Source of the DNA: Gerris lacustris
Lineage: Eukaryota > Arthropoda > Insecta > Hemiptera > Gerridae
Reading direction: 5' to 3'
Length of the DNA stretch: 64,000 nt
Assembly: GCA_951217055.1 (NCBI GenBank)
Contig: OX578279.1
Location: 75,000,131 to 75,064,130, forward strand
Shown piece after piece: positions 1-10,940 of this stretch. Made by a program: the position numbers and the translations under genes. The notes under the pieces were generated by a model, which saw nothing but the letters and a program-made list of their open reading frames with translations, did no database searches and was not told where the DNA came from. Positions within the stretch are counted from its first letter, which is position 1. Each line of letters starts with the position of its first letter.

Positions 1-344
1 ATTCAATCAGGTTGAAAATGACGTATTTTAATCTATCTTAAGGTCAAATAGAAATAAAGATAACAAAATGATAAGATCCACTTATCATTTTAATTTAGAT
101 TATTTAATTAATTTACATTATTTCTATGAATTTGTTACACTGTGAGAAAAATGTTAATTGTATATTTGATAAATATAAAAAAAAGACCATTTTAAACATT
201 AAAAATATTTTTTTTTAATAAAAATTGACATCGTAAATTTTATAATTTAAAATTGATAAGAAATATTTTTTTATAACCTTTAACTGATTTAGTCCAATTT
301 TATAAAATAACAAATCTTACATAATTTAGACTATTTTGGGGTTT
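1..344. other. AT-rich stretch, nothing recognised
   Basis: Low-complexity A/T-rich sequence with no reading frame, tRNA-like box or inverted repeat that I can support. Confidence 0.5.
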
Positions 345-953
345 TCTGAGTCTGTTGGCAGCCAATTGATGTGGCACATAGCTTCCTCGCATCCTATCTC
401 GTACTTAATTGATTCTATATTTTTAAAAGCCACTATTGTCTAATTTGTTTAATTGTTTCCTCCGTTTTTTTAATGTCAAAATTATTTGGATTTTTTACAC
501 GAATTAAAAGTATCAATTTAGCAAAAGACAAAGAGCGCAGACGGTTCAAATTAATCTAGGGCTATCTGCGGGTTACTTTCGATAAACTATAAAAGTTTCA
601 TACTAATCAGATAAGTACTTTTGAAGATATAGGCGTAAATAAATGTATGTTTGTGCGCATGTGGAAGAGAAACAAATGATCGCAGAAGATTGATGCTTTT
701 ATGGGACCAACAATGGGCTTCTCATGACCTACTATCCAAATTTCATTAAAATCGGACGAGTAGTTTTTAAGATATTATGTGGGTTCGCAAAAATTGAACG
801 ACAGAGCGACAGACAGACAGGCACGGAACCAAAAATGATCCCTGATGTCTGGAACGGATTTCTGTCTTGGAATTTTTGAAATCGGAGACCTAAAATATTT
901 TCGTTCTTCGAAATGATCACATAGTTTCCGTTACTTTCGGTAAGCTCGGAAGC
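345..953 (-). mobile_element. RF1 non-autonomous repeat, copy 1
   Basis: RF1 is the commonest dispersed family here. Read in its own direction it opens with a hairpin-prone head (GCTTCCGAGC, then CGGAAGC), carries a GACAGACAG-type tract and a segment ending in 'CTGCGCTC', and closes with GCGAGGAAGC-TATGTGCCAC followed by a poorly conserved GACTATT-like end. This copy is about 0.6 kb and on the minus strand. It has no coding capacity. The class is unresolved: it has no poly(A) tail, no clear terminal inverted repeat and no obvious target duplication, so a SINE, a Helitron-like or another rolling-circle element are all possible. Confidence 0.75.
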
Positions 954-960
954 AAAATTG

Positions 961-1752
961 CTGTTATTTAATGATAATAAAGAATATATGATAGAGAATT
1001 TATAGATTGATACATCGCAAATAGGTTGCCTAGCTAAATCACGTACCGATGATGTTAAATAATAAAATGTTTACTTTAACTTCCCCTTACTTCAACTTCC
1101 CCGATGTGTTATTTATGAAAATCGAACATAAGCTGAGAGAATTCAGCCCAAGGAATTAAAAAAATAAGTGTTGCCTACTTTCCTCTCTGGCCAACTATGG
1201 AGTTGCCAGGTATAAACAAGTGAGTAAACGTAATTAATATACCCTCATCAGTTATTATATCGAATTATATATCAAATGAAAGGTAATTTTATTCCCAATC
1301 CGACCGTATCAGGTTGCCTTATCAAAAAGTTGGTTGAATCTATGGTTGCCTGGATTTTAGATCTAAAATTTAGAATTTTAATTATAATTTAAGGCAACCT
1401 AATACGGTTGGATTGGAAATAAAATTACCTTTCATTTGATATATAAATCGATTAAATAACTGTGAAGGTATATTAATTTACGTTTACTCACCTGTTTATA
1501 CCTGGCAACTCCATAGTTGGCCAGAGGGGAAAGTAAGCAAACCTTATTTTTTGAATTCCTTAGAGTGAATTCTCTCAGCTAATGTTTGATTTTTATAAAT
1601 AACTCATCGGGGAAGTTGAAGTAAGGGGAAGTTAAGTAAACATTTTATTATTTAACATCATCGGTACGCGATTTAGCTAGGCAACCTACTATATGCGATA
1701 TATCAATCTATAAATTCTCTATCATATATTCTTTATTATGATTAAATAACAG
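961..1752. mobile_element. Foldback element, arms about 362 bp
   Basis: The left arm (961-1322) and right arm (1391-1752) are near-exact reverse complements separated by about 68 bp. Both outer ends carry CTGTTATTTAAT. The arms include the pairs CTTCCCCTTACTTC and GAAGTAAGGGGAAG. It starts 8 bp after the end of RF1 copy 1. No transposase is visible, so this is a non-autonomous foldback or long-TIR MITE. Confidence 0.85.
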
Positions 1753-2527
1753 ATGAGGGTATATATTTCTTATACCGGATCTTAGACTATTTGTTCTATT
1801 CTTTAGACTTAATCATTTTCTTCCATGATGTATCAAGCTAATCAGCGTCTCAGCTTAATTTACCATCCATTTACAATGGATGTTAGACGAATGCATCCGT
1901 AAAATCAACAACCAATTGTCTTCATGGTAAGTATATTATTGTAACTCTGTATAAATACACATGTGTAAAATAAAAACTATTTGTGTGTATGTAAAATAAA
2001 AACGAACATTTTATGGGTCTTCGAACTTCTATGAAAAATAATTAAGAAATCAATATTGATAAGATAGAGATAAATTAGCCTTCTAATACAAAATTGTAAA
2101 AAAAAAGAGAAAATAAAAGACTATATATTGCAGAATAATATTAAGATAAGAAATTGTATGTAAATAAAATTATTATCTAAGGTAGATAATACTTTTGTAA
2201 AAAACAAAACAAACATATCTAAATTAATTAGGTGGCATTATGTATTTATTTCTTATCAATCAAATAACAAATAGAAATGATAAGCGGTAGAAATAACATA
2301 ATAATAATATCAATTCTGAATACAACGGTCAATCTTTTCAAATGATAACACATGCATTAAATAAATTCACACTTCCTAATAAAAAAATTCAAATTAACAT
2401 TTATATTAGTTAATAGTTTATAGTGAATATAACTCAAATAGAATAAGTAATCAGTTTATAAAAGAATACAAATATAACTGTATACAGAGCAGTTTTATTC
2501 ATCTAACGTAGGGCATTATCAATAATA
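1753..2527. other. AT-rich stretch, nothing recognised
   Basis: No coding frame above chance and no repeat shared with other parts of the window was seen. Confidence 0.45.
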
Positions 2528-2779
2528 TGAAATAGTCTGCCAATTAGTGTGGCACATAGCTTCCTCGCGTCCTATTTCGTACACTTAAGTGATTGTATAC
2601 TTTTTCAACCTATTATTGTCAAATTTATTAAATTTTTCTCCGTTTTTAAAATCTGTAAATATCATTTGAATTTTTAAAATTTTAAGAGCGCAGACGGTTG
2701 AAATTAATCTGGATACTTTCGACAAACCATTCAAATATCATAAAAAATCACAGGGAAGTACTTGCGTCCAAGTACTTTT

Positions 2780-3640
2780 TAGGGTTTTGTAGAAGATTAA
2801 GCATGCCCGTTATGTAATTATGATTCTTCGATCTCAAGGGTCCGGGTTCGATCCCCCGGGGGGTCACAATGTTTTTCATTGGTAATAAGGACTAGAAAAA
2901 TTCATTTTTTCAGGCCATTTCCATTACTTCACCATAAGGTATAACCATGAATTATTTCGAAATTTTAGGACCACCCGTTATATAGTGGTTGGTGAGGGGG
3001 GAAATTTTTGGGGGTATATTTTGACTTATAAAATTAATAAAGAATGAAAATTTAAAAAAGCAAATATATATTTGAATCCTACTCTTCACCAGCTTTCATA
3101 TGATACCCAACTCAAAATTTTTAAAAAATAAAATTTTTCGCGCACTTCATATTTTCGCGCCCAAAATTCGCAATTTTGTAAAATTTGGGATGAACTCCCG
3201 GAATTTTCATCGCCCCACAATAAGGCATTAGCATGAATTATTTCGAAATTTTAGGTCCAGCCGAAGTATAGTGGTTGGGGGGGGGGGAGGAATTTTTTTT
3301 GGGTATATTTTGATTTTTTTACCCATTAAGGAATGCAAAAGTTACAAAAGCTTATATATATTTGCGTCCTACTCTTCAGCAGCTTTCATTTGATACCCCA
3401 CTCGCAAATTAAAAAAAATATAAATTTTTGAGTTTACAACATTTTTGCGAATTGCGCATGCGCATATTTAATTTTGAACTTCTGTATATTTTTCCTGTGG
3501 TTGGGTCAAAAAGTTGCACTAGTATTTCAAATTTCAGCTCTTAAGCTTAAACGGTTCGGACCCTATGAACCAAAGAGCGACGGACAGACGGACACATCAC
3601 TCTCGGCATAAGGGTTTTGAGAAGAATCTACAAAACCCTA
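2780..3640. mobile_element. Insertion with TAGGGTTTTGTAGA ends inside RF1
   Basis: The ends are perfect 14-bp inverted repeats: TAGGGTTTTGTAGA at 2780-2793 and its complement at 3627-3640. Inside lie a tRNA-like segment and two diverged tandem modules of about 280 bp, each with 'GAATTATTTCGAAATTTTAGG', a 'TATAGTGGTTGG' motif and 'CCTACTCTTCA-CAGCTTTCAT'. Related fragments occur at 30700-30995 and 34810-35035. It has no coding capacity. Confidence 0.65.
2800..2868 (+). other. tRNA-like segment with B box
   Basis: GGTTCGATCCC at 2845-2855 is a consensus pol III B box inside a T-arm-like stem (TCCGG / CCCGG). No clean acceptor or D arm is formed, so this is a tRNA-derived part of a transposon and not a working tRNA gene. 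Confidence 0.5.
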
Positions 3641-3988
3641 AAAATAAGATGATTACTTTTGTAAATATAGGTGTAAATAAATGTATGTTTGTGAGCATGT
3701 GGAAGAGAAACAAGTAGGCGCAGAAGGTTGCAACTTATATGGGATCAACAATGGGATAATTATGACCTACCATTCAAATTTCATTAAAATCGTACGAGTA
3801 GTTCGAGAGTTTAAGATATGTTGGTTTTCACAAATTTACCGTCACACAGACGAGGGGCCAAAAATGTTCCCAGATGTATGAAAATGATTTTTGCCTTGGG
3901 ATTTTTGATATCGGAGACAACTATTTTTTTCCTTTTTCAGGACGATTACATAGCTCCGTTACCTTCTGTAAGCTCGGAAGCAAAAAGT

Positions 3989-4295
3989 TTGTAGTTACAT
4001 GAGTAATACAAGTCATGTCACTCAGATTTAATTTTGTTTTTTGTCAAACTTCAAAATCAATTCAATTCAAATTTAATTTAATTAATTCAGCTTTTGGTTT
4101 TTCGTTCTTTCTTGGATTTTATAAAGTACTTAATGAAAACTAATTTATTTCACAAAGAATTAAGTACTCTATAAAATCCAAGAAAGAACGAAAAACCAAA
4201 AGCTGAATTAATTAAATTAAATTTGAATTTTGAAGTTTGACAAAAAACAAAATTAAATCTGAGTGACATGACTTGTATTACTCATGTCACTACAA
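3989..4295. mobile_element. Foldback MITE, arms about 140 bp
   Basis: GAGTAATACAAGTCATGTC in the left arm is matched by its complement in the right arm, and pairing runs almost continuously to a loop of about 25 nt near 4142. It begins 8 bp after the head of RF1 copy 2, the same placement as the 961-1752 foldback after copy 1. No coding capacity. Confidence 0.85.
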
Positions 4296-4319
4296 GTTCA
4301 ATATAACTCGAACTAAACT

Positions 4320-4805
4320 TTGTTTTACATAATTGGTCTAGCGTTTTTCATTTGTTAGTTATTTTCAGTTTTCATGATTAAATTTATTCATTGTTGAACA
4401 TTTTATCAAAATTGAGCATAAAAAAAAGAACTTGACAGGGATTCGAACTCAACCTCTCATCCTTTACATTTTATATTTTCTTAGGGATTTTATATTCATG
4501 GAAAATTACTTACAGGGTTAGATTCTTAATTAAATAGACTTTAAATACGAATCTAACGATATAAGTCGTTTTCCCGGGAAAAATCTAGTCCCTGAGAAAA
4601 TAGCTTTAAACGCGGACTGAGAGAGGCCGGGTTCGATTCCCCGCCTAGGAGAAGTAATTTGTTTGATCATTTTTGATGAAATGCTCAATAATAATTAAAT
4701 TTACCTACGAAAACTAATCAACGGACAACACTGGACTAAGTAATTATAAACTCATATATGAGAAAGTTTGTCTAAGTTATCTCAGACTGATTTTGCTCTT
4801 TAGCA
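4320..4805 (+). mobile_element. RF2 repeat, rearranged copy
   Basis: The right part (about 4530-4805) is RF2 in plus orientation: 'CGTTTTCCCGGGAAAAAT', a tRNA-like segment with B box GGTTCGATTCC at 4630-4640, then the tail ending 'GAGAAAGTTTGTCTAAG'. The left part (about 4330-4470) is a diverged RF2 tail half in the opposite orientation with a decayed B box (GGATTCGAACTC, read on plus). The two halves are head to head. Confidence 0.6.
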
Positions 4806-4995
4806 TTTGAACTTTTTTTAGGCTTAAACACGACAAATAAGGGTTTAAAGCTGGCTTTATACAATAATCAAGAGTTATATACTTACAAAACAGTTATTTT
4901 TCTAGTTCTAGTAGGAATACATTATTATTATCGATATCGACTATAAGTTTTTTAAATAATTCCATTATCATTTATACGGCTTCATAAGTGGTAGA

Positions 4996-5090
4996 CGGAA
5001 AAAATGCCCACGGAAAAAATACCCACGGAAAAAATGCCCACGGAAAAAATGCCCACGAAAAAAATTTCCACGGAAGAAATGTCCAAAATA
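4996..5090. repeat. 15-bp minisatellite
   Basis: About six tandem copies of CACGGAAAAAATGCC, the last ones degenerate. No function is suggested. Confidence 0.8.
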
Positions 5091-5956
5091 ATTAAACTTT
5101 AATGTTTAATGGTAGTGTTTAAATATGTATAATTAGTTTATTGTTAACGCTAACAAATTTTAACCTATTTTTAAGTGGAATAGCCATTAGGGGTGTTGTA
5201 TTTTTGCAGTTATATTACTATAAAAGTAACGGTACCCTGGGCCACTGGACTTAAGATCTTCTTTAAGTTCTATAGGGTATATAATAAAGTAATCAACCTT
5301 GCTTTTCTATATGCTTCAAATAGCAATGTTGATTAGTATAAATATTATATACCCTATAGACTCTAGACCTTATAATATACAAGTAAGTTGAAAAAGAAAG
5401 TTATTAATTATTAAAAAAAGTTAAGTTATTAAAAAAGTTCCGAGGTGCCCCGTACTCGATTTTTTTTAATTCGAAGACATAAAAAACATCTCTCTTCAGA
5501 ACGATCATAATGCTTCCAAGTTTACTGGATGTAAGGTACGGTAAGTAAGAAAAAACTGTGACATGGAGCTGCAAAGGCTCCTAAAAATCAAATTCTACTG
5601 CAAAGGATAACTACATTAGACTGTGAAGCTAGGATCGTATACACTAATGTTGGTTCAAATGATTTTTGGCTTGAAAGATCCTTATACTAATATGTTAATA
5701 CATATTATAGGTATATGTTGTTGAATAATAATTTTGATAAACACAATTAGTGGTTTGATCCATTCTGTGCTTGCCCTGATGCCCTCCATTACGGTAAACA
5801 ACTTTTTTGAGTTCTAACATGGATAAATGATTTTATACAAAAGCAAAAGAATGCTATGTTAAACTTAGGCTTACATTTAAATATAAAATTTACTAAAAAT
5901 TATATTGGTTTAGTATTTCCTTGAAGCATTCATACTTTCCTAAAGATTAAGCACCA
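5091..5956. other. Unassigned AT-rich DNA with one hairpin
   Basis: Apart from the hairpin at 5270-5359 no feature is supported. No coding frame stands out. Confidence 0.4.
5270..5359. repeat. Hairpin with 16-bp perfect stem
   Basis: CTATAGGGTATATAAT at 5270-5285 is the exact complement of 5344-5359. The 58-nt interior has a second, imperfect pairing (TAATCAAC with GTTGATTA). It is probably the core of a small MITE. The GTACCCTGGGCC and GGTGCCCCGTAC motifs outside may be remnants of its ends. Confidence 0.6.
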
Positions 5957-7056
5957 ATGAAACCGCGTAAGTCAAAAGATAAGTTTAAACATAATAAAAG
6001 ACCAAGGACAATCAGGAAATTTCCCCAGAGGGGTCATAAACCGTGGATTACCACAGGCAGTAGCGCACCCAGGAATTTTTTTTGGGAGGGGCACAGATCC
6101 AAAAAAAGGGGGGAGGGGGGAGGATGTAATGTGGGCTTAGCATAATCACAGATAATTAAGAAGTCTGGTTTTCTTTGTTCTTAAATTACTTCATATCAAG
6201 GGCGGATCCAGCCAATTTTTAAGGGGGGCTGGGCTCTCTTTTAGGGGGGTCCGGGGGGCCTCCCCCGGGAAAATTTTTATAGTTTACGTTACTTGAAAAC
6301 GTCTTTTTAGCCTATTCTAAGAGCATCTAAAATGTTAATTTAAGATTTTTATGAACGGGACATGAAGACATGAAAAAAATTATATGCGAATAATATTGTA
6401 TTATTAAAAGTTGTACATTATATATTAGATTAATGTTTTATTTTAGTAGCCAGAAAAATAAATTGGTACATTTAAAAAATATTTTAGTTACGTAAATTAA
6501 CAAAAAAAAAAATATATATAAGTACGCCAAATGTTTTGAGTTCAACAGGAATTAGCTGATAGTATTAGGTTAAAAATAAAAATAGTAGGGTATCTAACAG
6601 TCCAGTCAATAAATACAAAAAATAGTCTTCCTTGCCTTAGATCGGGTATCTTCATCTGCAATTTTTAAAATCTTATTCTATAATTGAACCTGTTTCTAAA
6701 TTAATTAATGCGGAATTGCATACTTTAATGTTAGGTCTTGGACGTGAGGGGGGGGGGGGGGGCACGTCTTTTTAAACACCAAAAAAAAAAAAATATGTCA
6801 GTCAAAACTAGGTATATAATTACTTAATTATTTATTTTTTTACTATCACAGCACTATTACTTTAAAATGTGCTGCGGAATTGCATACTTCATCTTCTTTG
6901 CGTCTTTGGCTTTGGGGGGGGGGCACGTGCCCCCTGTGCCCCCCCCTGGGTGCGCCACTGACCACAGGTACTAAAGGGATATGTCCATCAGTATACCGAC
7001 AAAGTTCAGATGCAACAGTAGGATTACGATTTGTTCGCCTACTCCTGTCTAGATAA
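5957..7056 (+). pseudogene. Short open frame split by a hAT insertion (low support)
   Basis: A frame opens with ATG at 5957 and is rich in Lys and Arg over its first 30 residues. The hAT element at 6058-6960 interrupts it. With the element and one copy of its 8-bp duplication left out, the frame stays open to TAA at 7054-7056, giving about 62 codons. No domain is recognised. An open stretch of this size may be chance. Confidence 0.2.
6058..6960. mobile_element. Non-autonomous hAT element, 903 bp
   Basis: The terminal inverted repeats read CAGTAGCGCACCCAGG (left) and CAGTGGCGCACCCAGG (right, as complement). They are flanked by a perfect 8-bp target duplication ACCACAGG at 6050-6057 and 6961-6968, the size typical of hAT. 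G-runs lie just inside both ends. A second hAT-like end (GGGCGGATCCAGCC near 6200) lies inside without a visible partner. No transposase frame remains. The interior at about 6575-6715 is shared with 14735-14850. Confidence 0.85.
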
Positions 7057-8335
7057 CCATAAATATTCAGGATTAGGCTAGTTTAATCTAGTGTTCAGTT
7101 TAACAGTGCATAGAGAGTAAAACCGATTTTAGAACAAATAATTCTAATAACTTAAAACATCATTTACTAAAAAAAAATTTCTCAAGAAAAAAATCGGAGG
7201 CATTATGAATTTTAACTTTCATTATCTTACTAACTAAGGAGTAAAATTATATGATCTTTTCTCGGTAAATTTCAATAGAAATATACGAGAATATAACAAT
7301 AATAGCCTTTATAGAGATTTGTATGGCAATCATCATTCCAATAAGCTAGCATATATATTAAAATATTAAACACAAAACTAACTACACCTTCTAATTAATT
7401 TCTTTTGAAATAAAATCTCTACCAAGATTTGTAAATCCAATAAAGTCGAAACTAAAGTTAGGATGGTACAGATTTTCAAGAGAATCAGTCACTGTTTGAC
7501 ATCGTACATGATTATACTTCAATTCTGTGCCCATATTGTCCTGACAGAGGACCCGCGCCACTTTCACTTAAATTTTGGTATTACGCAAATTTTAGTGAAA
7601 TATATAAATATAATACAAAATAAATTAATATGGTACCTGAATTTAAAAATATACTGAAAAATTAAAAAATTGAAAATGATAATTGAGACTGACTCATTTT
7701 GTGCTTATAAACGATGAGACTAAACAACGGTATTTTATAAATTAAAAATTAATAATAAAATTATAAAACCAATTTTAATATGTTTTATAATATTTTGCTA
7801 AAATTATTTCATTCGAAATTATAAAAAAGTTATGGAAAACAGAATCTGGAATTGACTGATAGACACAACGTATTGCAAAGTACGGTAAAGAGTGAAGAGG
7901 TTTCGACAGTAGGTATTTTATTTTTATACCCCTGTCAGGCGGAACTTTGATCCTTTCAGGCCGAGGAGTCCGGCCATTTTACACGCCTACCTGCAGGTCA
8001 GATGAGTAGCAGTTACCCTGACCCTCCCTGTCGAAATATGTATCTAACAACGCTTTACTCTTAAAAGTGTGTCAAAACTAATGCATTTTCTCCCATCTGT
8101 CACCTAACTAAACTGTAAGTACCAAAGATATAAACTTTGATGACCAAAGAATAACCTATGTTTGTTTATGTACATTACAAAGAATAACAAATGTTTACAT
8201 AAATATGTTTGAAGATGCATGATGCATGTTATAATTTATAATATTATATGGTCAAACAACCTTACAGAAATTTCTTGATTGAGTCCCGTATGGACTACTT
8301 AAATTTGTTATCAGATAACAAATTATAATTCATTC
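6969..8335. other. Unassigned DNA, weak inverted repeat
   Basis: Mostly AT-rich with no credible frame. A GC-richer patch at about 7905-8040 is bounded by TTTCGACAG (7911) and CTGTCGAAA (8027), which could be a small MITE or chance. Confidence 0.35.
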
Positions 8336-8339
8336 CAAT

Positions 8340-8745
8340 AGGGCAACTTTGATGATGAAACAAATGATGAACCACTCTGACGACTTTGATGATGAAACAA
8401 ATGATGAACCACTCTGACTTTGATGATGAAAGAAATTATGAACCATTTGATGAATTTGATGATGAAACAAATGATAAACCACTTGATGACTTTGATAATG
8501 AAAGAAATTATGGACCATTTGATGAATTTGATGATGAAACAAATGATAAACCACTTGATGACTTTGATAATGAAACAAATGATGAACCACTCTGACTTTG
8601 ATGATGAAATAAATGATGAACCACTTGATGATGAAACAAATGATGAACCACTCTGACTTTGATGATAAAAGAAATGATGAACTACTTGATTGCACTTTGA
8701 TGATGAAACAAATAATAAACCACTTGACAACTTAGATGATGAACC
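8340..8745. repeat. Minisatellite, 'GATGATGAAACAAATGATGA' type
   Basis: Tandem units of roughly 33 to 48 bp built on TTTGATGATGAAACAAATGA and AACCACT-TGA. The units keep open frames on both strands (Asp/Glu/Asn-rich on plus, Ser/Phe/Ile-rich on minus) because their lengths are mostly multiples of three. I see no gene signals around it. Confidence 0.85.
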
Positions 8746-10080
8746 ACCATTAGCAAGTGTATGAAAAGAGGTGGAACCATTTTATTAGTTTTAGACCATT
8801 TTAATTGCTTTTTTAGTTATATGATGAAAACTCGCTTTAATCGGCCAGCATCAGTAAATGATGACACAGAATTTATATAATTTATAACATTTTCAATAGA
8901 CATTTGACAAAAAAATGAATAAAACTACTTTAAAAATGCTTTTGATTTAAGGCACTACCATAAAATTGTGGTTATAAAACATTTTATAGATGTATGATTT
9001 CAAAGCTAACATTTTAATAAAAGTTGTTTTATGTTTGGACAGACAGTGAGGTATAAACACTCTTGACGAGGAAGTGAAATGTAAGTCAATAAATAACAAA
9101 ATGTTGATGTAAAACTAGAAAAAAGAAAAAAGACTATTTAAAGAAGAGAAGGTTGTTCAGAAAGTTAAAAACAGAAAGAGAGGACGGTATTTCAGTATAA
9201 AATAGACGTGCAGGGATGTGGGAGAGCTTCATCTGGCTCTGGTTTAGTACAGGCACACGAGGTCTAAAAGCGGTCCCGTATAGCATTCACTGGGGGGCCA
9301 CTGTTTTTTGTGTTCAAAGACTCTTTTTCCACCGAAGGACCAATAAGATGGAGTAACATTGAAACAGTCCTATAGGTCTCATCGTCCCTTCCACATATTC
9401 TTCTTTTTAACCTTTTCCCTTTCACTCAAAGCTATCGTTTACAAAAAAAACCCTTTCAAGGTCATTCATTTACTTCTAAATCACCTTTGGAGTTGGGATT
9501 TTTTTACCTTTTTAGTTAAGTTAAATCCAATATACTTCTTTCTCTACTTTTCTTTTCATGTTAAGTCAGCAGGTAGAAATACAGCTTGAAGGTTAAAAAC
9601 AGGGTTAAGTTATCGTGTTAAAGGGAACTCTTTGACAACAGTAAAAACACGGTAAATCCTCTACCGCACACTTCTTGTCGCAAATCGAAGCAAGAGGGAA
9701 ATGTGAGAATCTATGGCTTGACTAAACTTTCAAATAAGACTCGTGTAAACTCCGTACAAAACCTTCCTGTCCTTACTCTTCTCTTCACCTCTTATTTATT
9801 TACCAAGTTTTATTTCTCGTAGCAACCTTGTTTCACAATTTAACTAAACTAGAATAAAATTATTTTTAAGTTTCTCCTTTTCTCGACATTAAACTATTTT
9901 TTATATCATGTTCAATTGTTTTACAAAGAAAATTGAAAAGTGAATAAAATAAAGTATTTTAATGATTATATTATTTTGAATATATACATGTAAAGACTTG
10001 TAGATAGTCTTTTGTTTAGTATATGTTTATTGTTTTGAGTGTCACAGTTTGACAGCTTAGATATTATTTATATTATTTAT
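8746..10080. other. Unassigned DNA
   Basis: No repeat shared with the rest of the window and no coding frame with recognisable content. The stretch 9180-9400 is less AT-rich than its surroundings but shows no exon features I can defend. Confidence 0.35.
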
Positions 10081-10084
10081 TTAG

Positions 10085-10265
10085 TTTGATCTACACACGA
10101 ACCTTGTGTTTAATAATCGTGTAATTGTTGGATATGAGGGGGAGGTCCGTGGTTCGAGTCCCGGCGCTTAAGTCTATTTTTCTCTGTCTGTCTCCCTTAA
10201 TAAATAGTAATTATAATTTGATTTAAATTAAAATTTAAACGTTCCGTAGTATGAATACTACCAAT
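10085..10265 (+). mobile_element. tRNA-derived SINE, family S1 copy 1
   Basis: The B box GGTTCGAGTCC lies at 10151-10161. The body that follows (TATTTTTCTCTG, then TAATTTGATTTAAATTAAAA, ending GTAGTATGAATACTACCAA) matches the copy at 17900-18055 closely, so these are two members of one family. The tRNA-like head is decayed here. The terminal AGTATGAATACT is itself palindromic. Confidence 0.7.
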
Positions 10266-10441
10266 AACTAGTAAAAATTAAATTTTAAATTTTTCAGGGA
10301 CGTTCTTTCAAGTACCTATTCATTTATGTATTTATTGAGTTATAGTTATTTGTAATAATTTATTTATTTTATAATTATTAATTTGTAATTATTCTTTTTC
10401 AGTTAAATAAATCAGATTATTAAACAAGTTTAAATACACTT

Positions 10442-10530
10442 CAGGCCCCTACACACGATCATACATTTTGCGCAAAATGTTTGATCGTGACCTTTATAAA
10501 GCCTTTATGGGGGCCTTTATAAAGCTGCGT
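10442..10530. repeat. 36-bp palindrome in a MITE-like end
   Basis: Bases 10454-10489 form a palindrome with a single mismatched pair, centred on TTTTGCGCAAAA, starting CACGATCA and ending TGATCGTG. The flanks AGGCCCCTA and TGGGGGCCTTTA are near-complementary. The same ATGTTTGATCGTG-TATGGGGGCC end occurs at 45180-45202. Confidence 0.7.
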
Positions 10531-10631
10531 CCACACCAATTGCAAATGTTTGCAAACAGGGATGAGCGTCCGGTGTGAATGGCACCGCACCCCTCAAACG
10601 AATATTTGTTTGTGTTCGCGTGTGCTCCGGG

Positions 10632-10940
10632 TAAATTCGGTACCTCAAATGTTCGTTGTTTGTGCACGTTTGGCGTGGACGCTTTTTAAGCAAACTCCTC
10701 GAGCATTTCTTGTTTTGACTTAGTCGAGGAAGGTATATTTTTCCTTTCGTATTATTTATTACTATATCAACTATTAACGTAAAGTCGGTACATCAAATGT
10801 TAGTTGTTTGTGCGCGTTTGGTGTGAATGCTTTTTAAGCTGCTTTTTGAGCATTTGCAAACAGCCAGTGTTTTGGCTTGGAAAGTCGGGGAAGGTATATT
10901 TTTTTCTTTCGTATTATTTATTACAATATCAACTATTAAC
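10632..10940. repeat. Tandem duplication, 2 x about 150 bp
   Basis: The unit starting GTAAATTCGGTACCTCAAATG at 10631 recurs diverged from 10779 (AAAGTCGGTACATCAAATG). Both end in TTTCGTATTATTTATTAC and ATCAACTATTAAC. The flank at 10500-10630 carries a related 'GTCCACACC' / 'GGTGTGAATGG' motif pair. Confidence 0.7.

Larger units (their letters stand above)
2528..3981 (-). mobile_element. RF1 copy 2, split by an insertion
   Basis: The RF1 tail end lies at about 2528-2780 and the RF1 head at about 3641-3981, both on the minus strand. The 0.86 kb between them is foreign to RF1 and has its own inverted ends. The 'GCAGAAGGTTG' and 'TAAGCTCGGAAGC' landmarks match the other copies. Confidence 0.7.

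Noticed and set aside
8323..8730. Overlapping frames of 69-135 codons on both strands
   Set aside because: They follow from a minisatellite whose units are mostly multiples of three. The frames overlap on both strands and have no gene signals.
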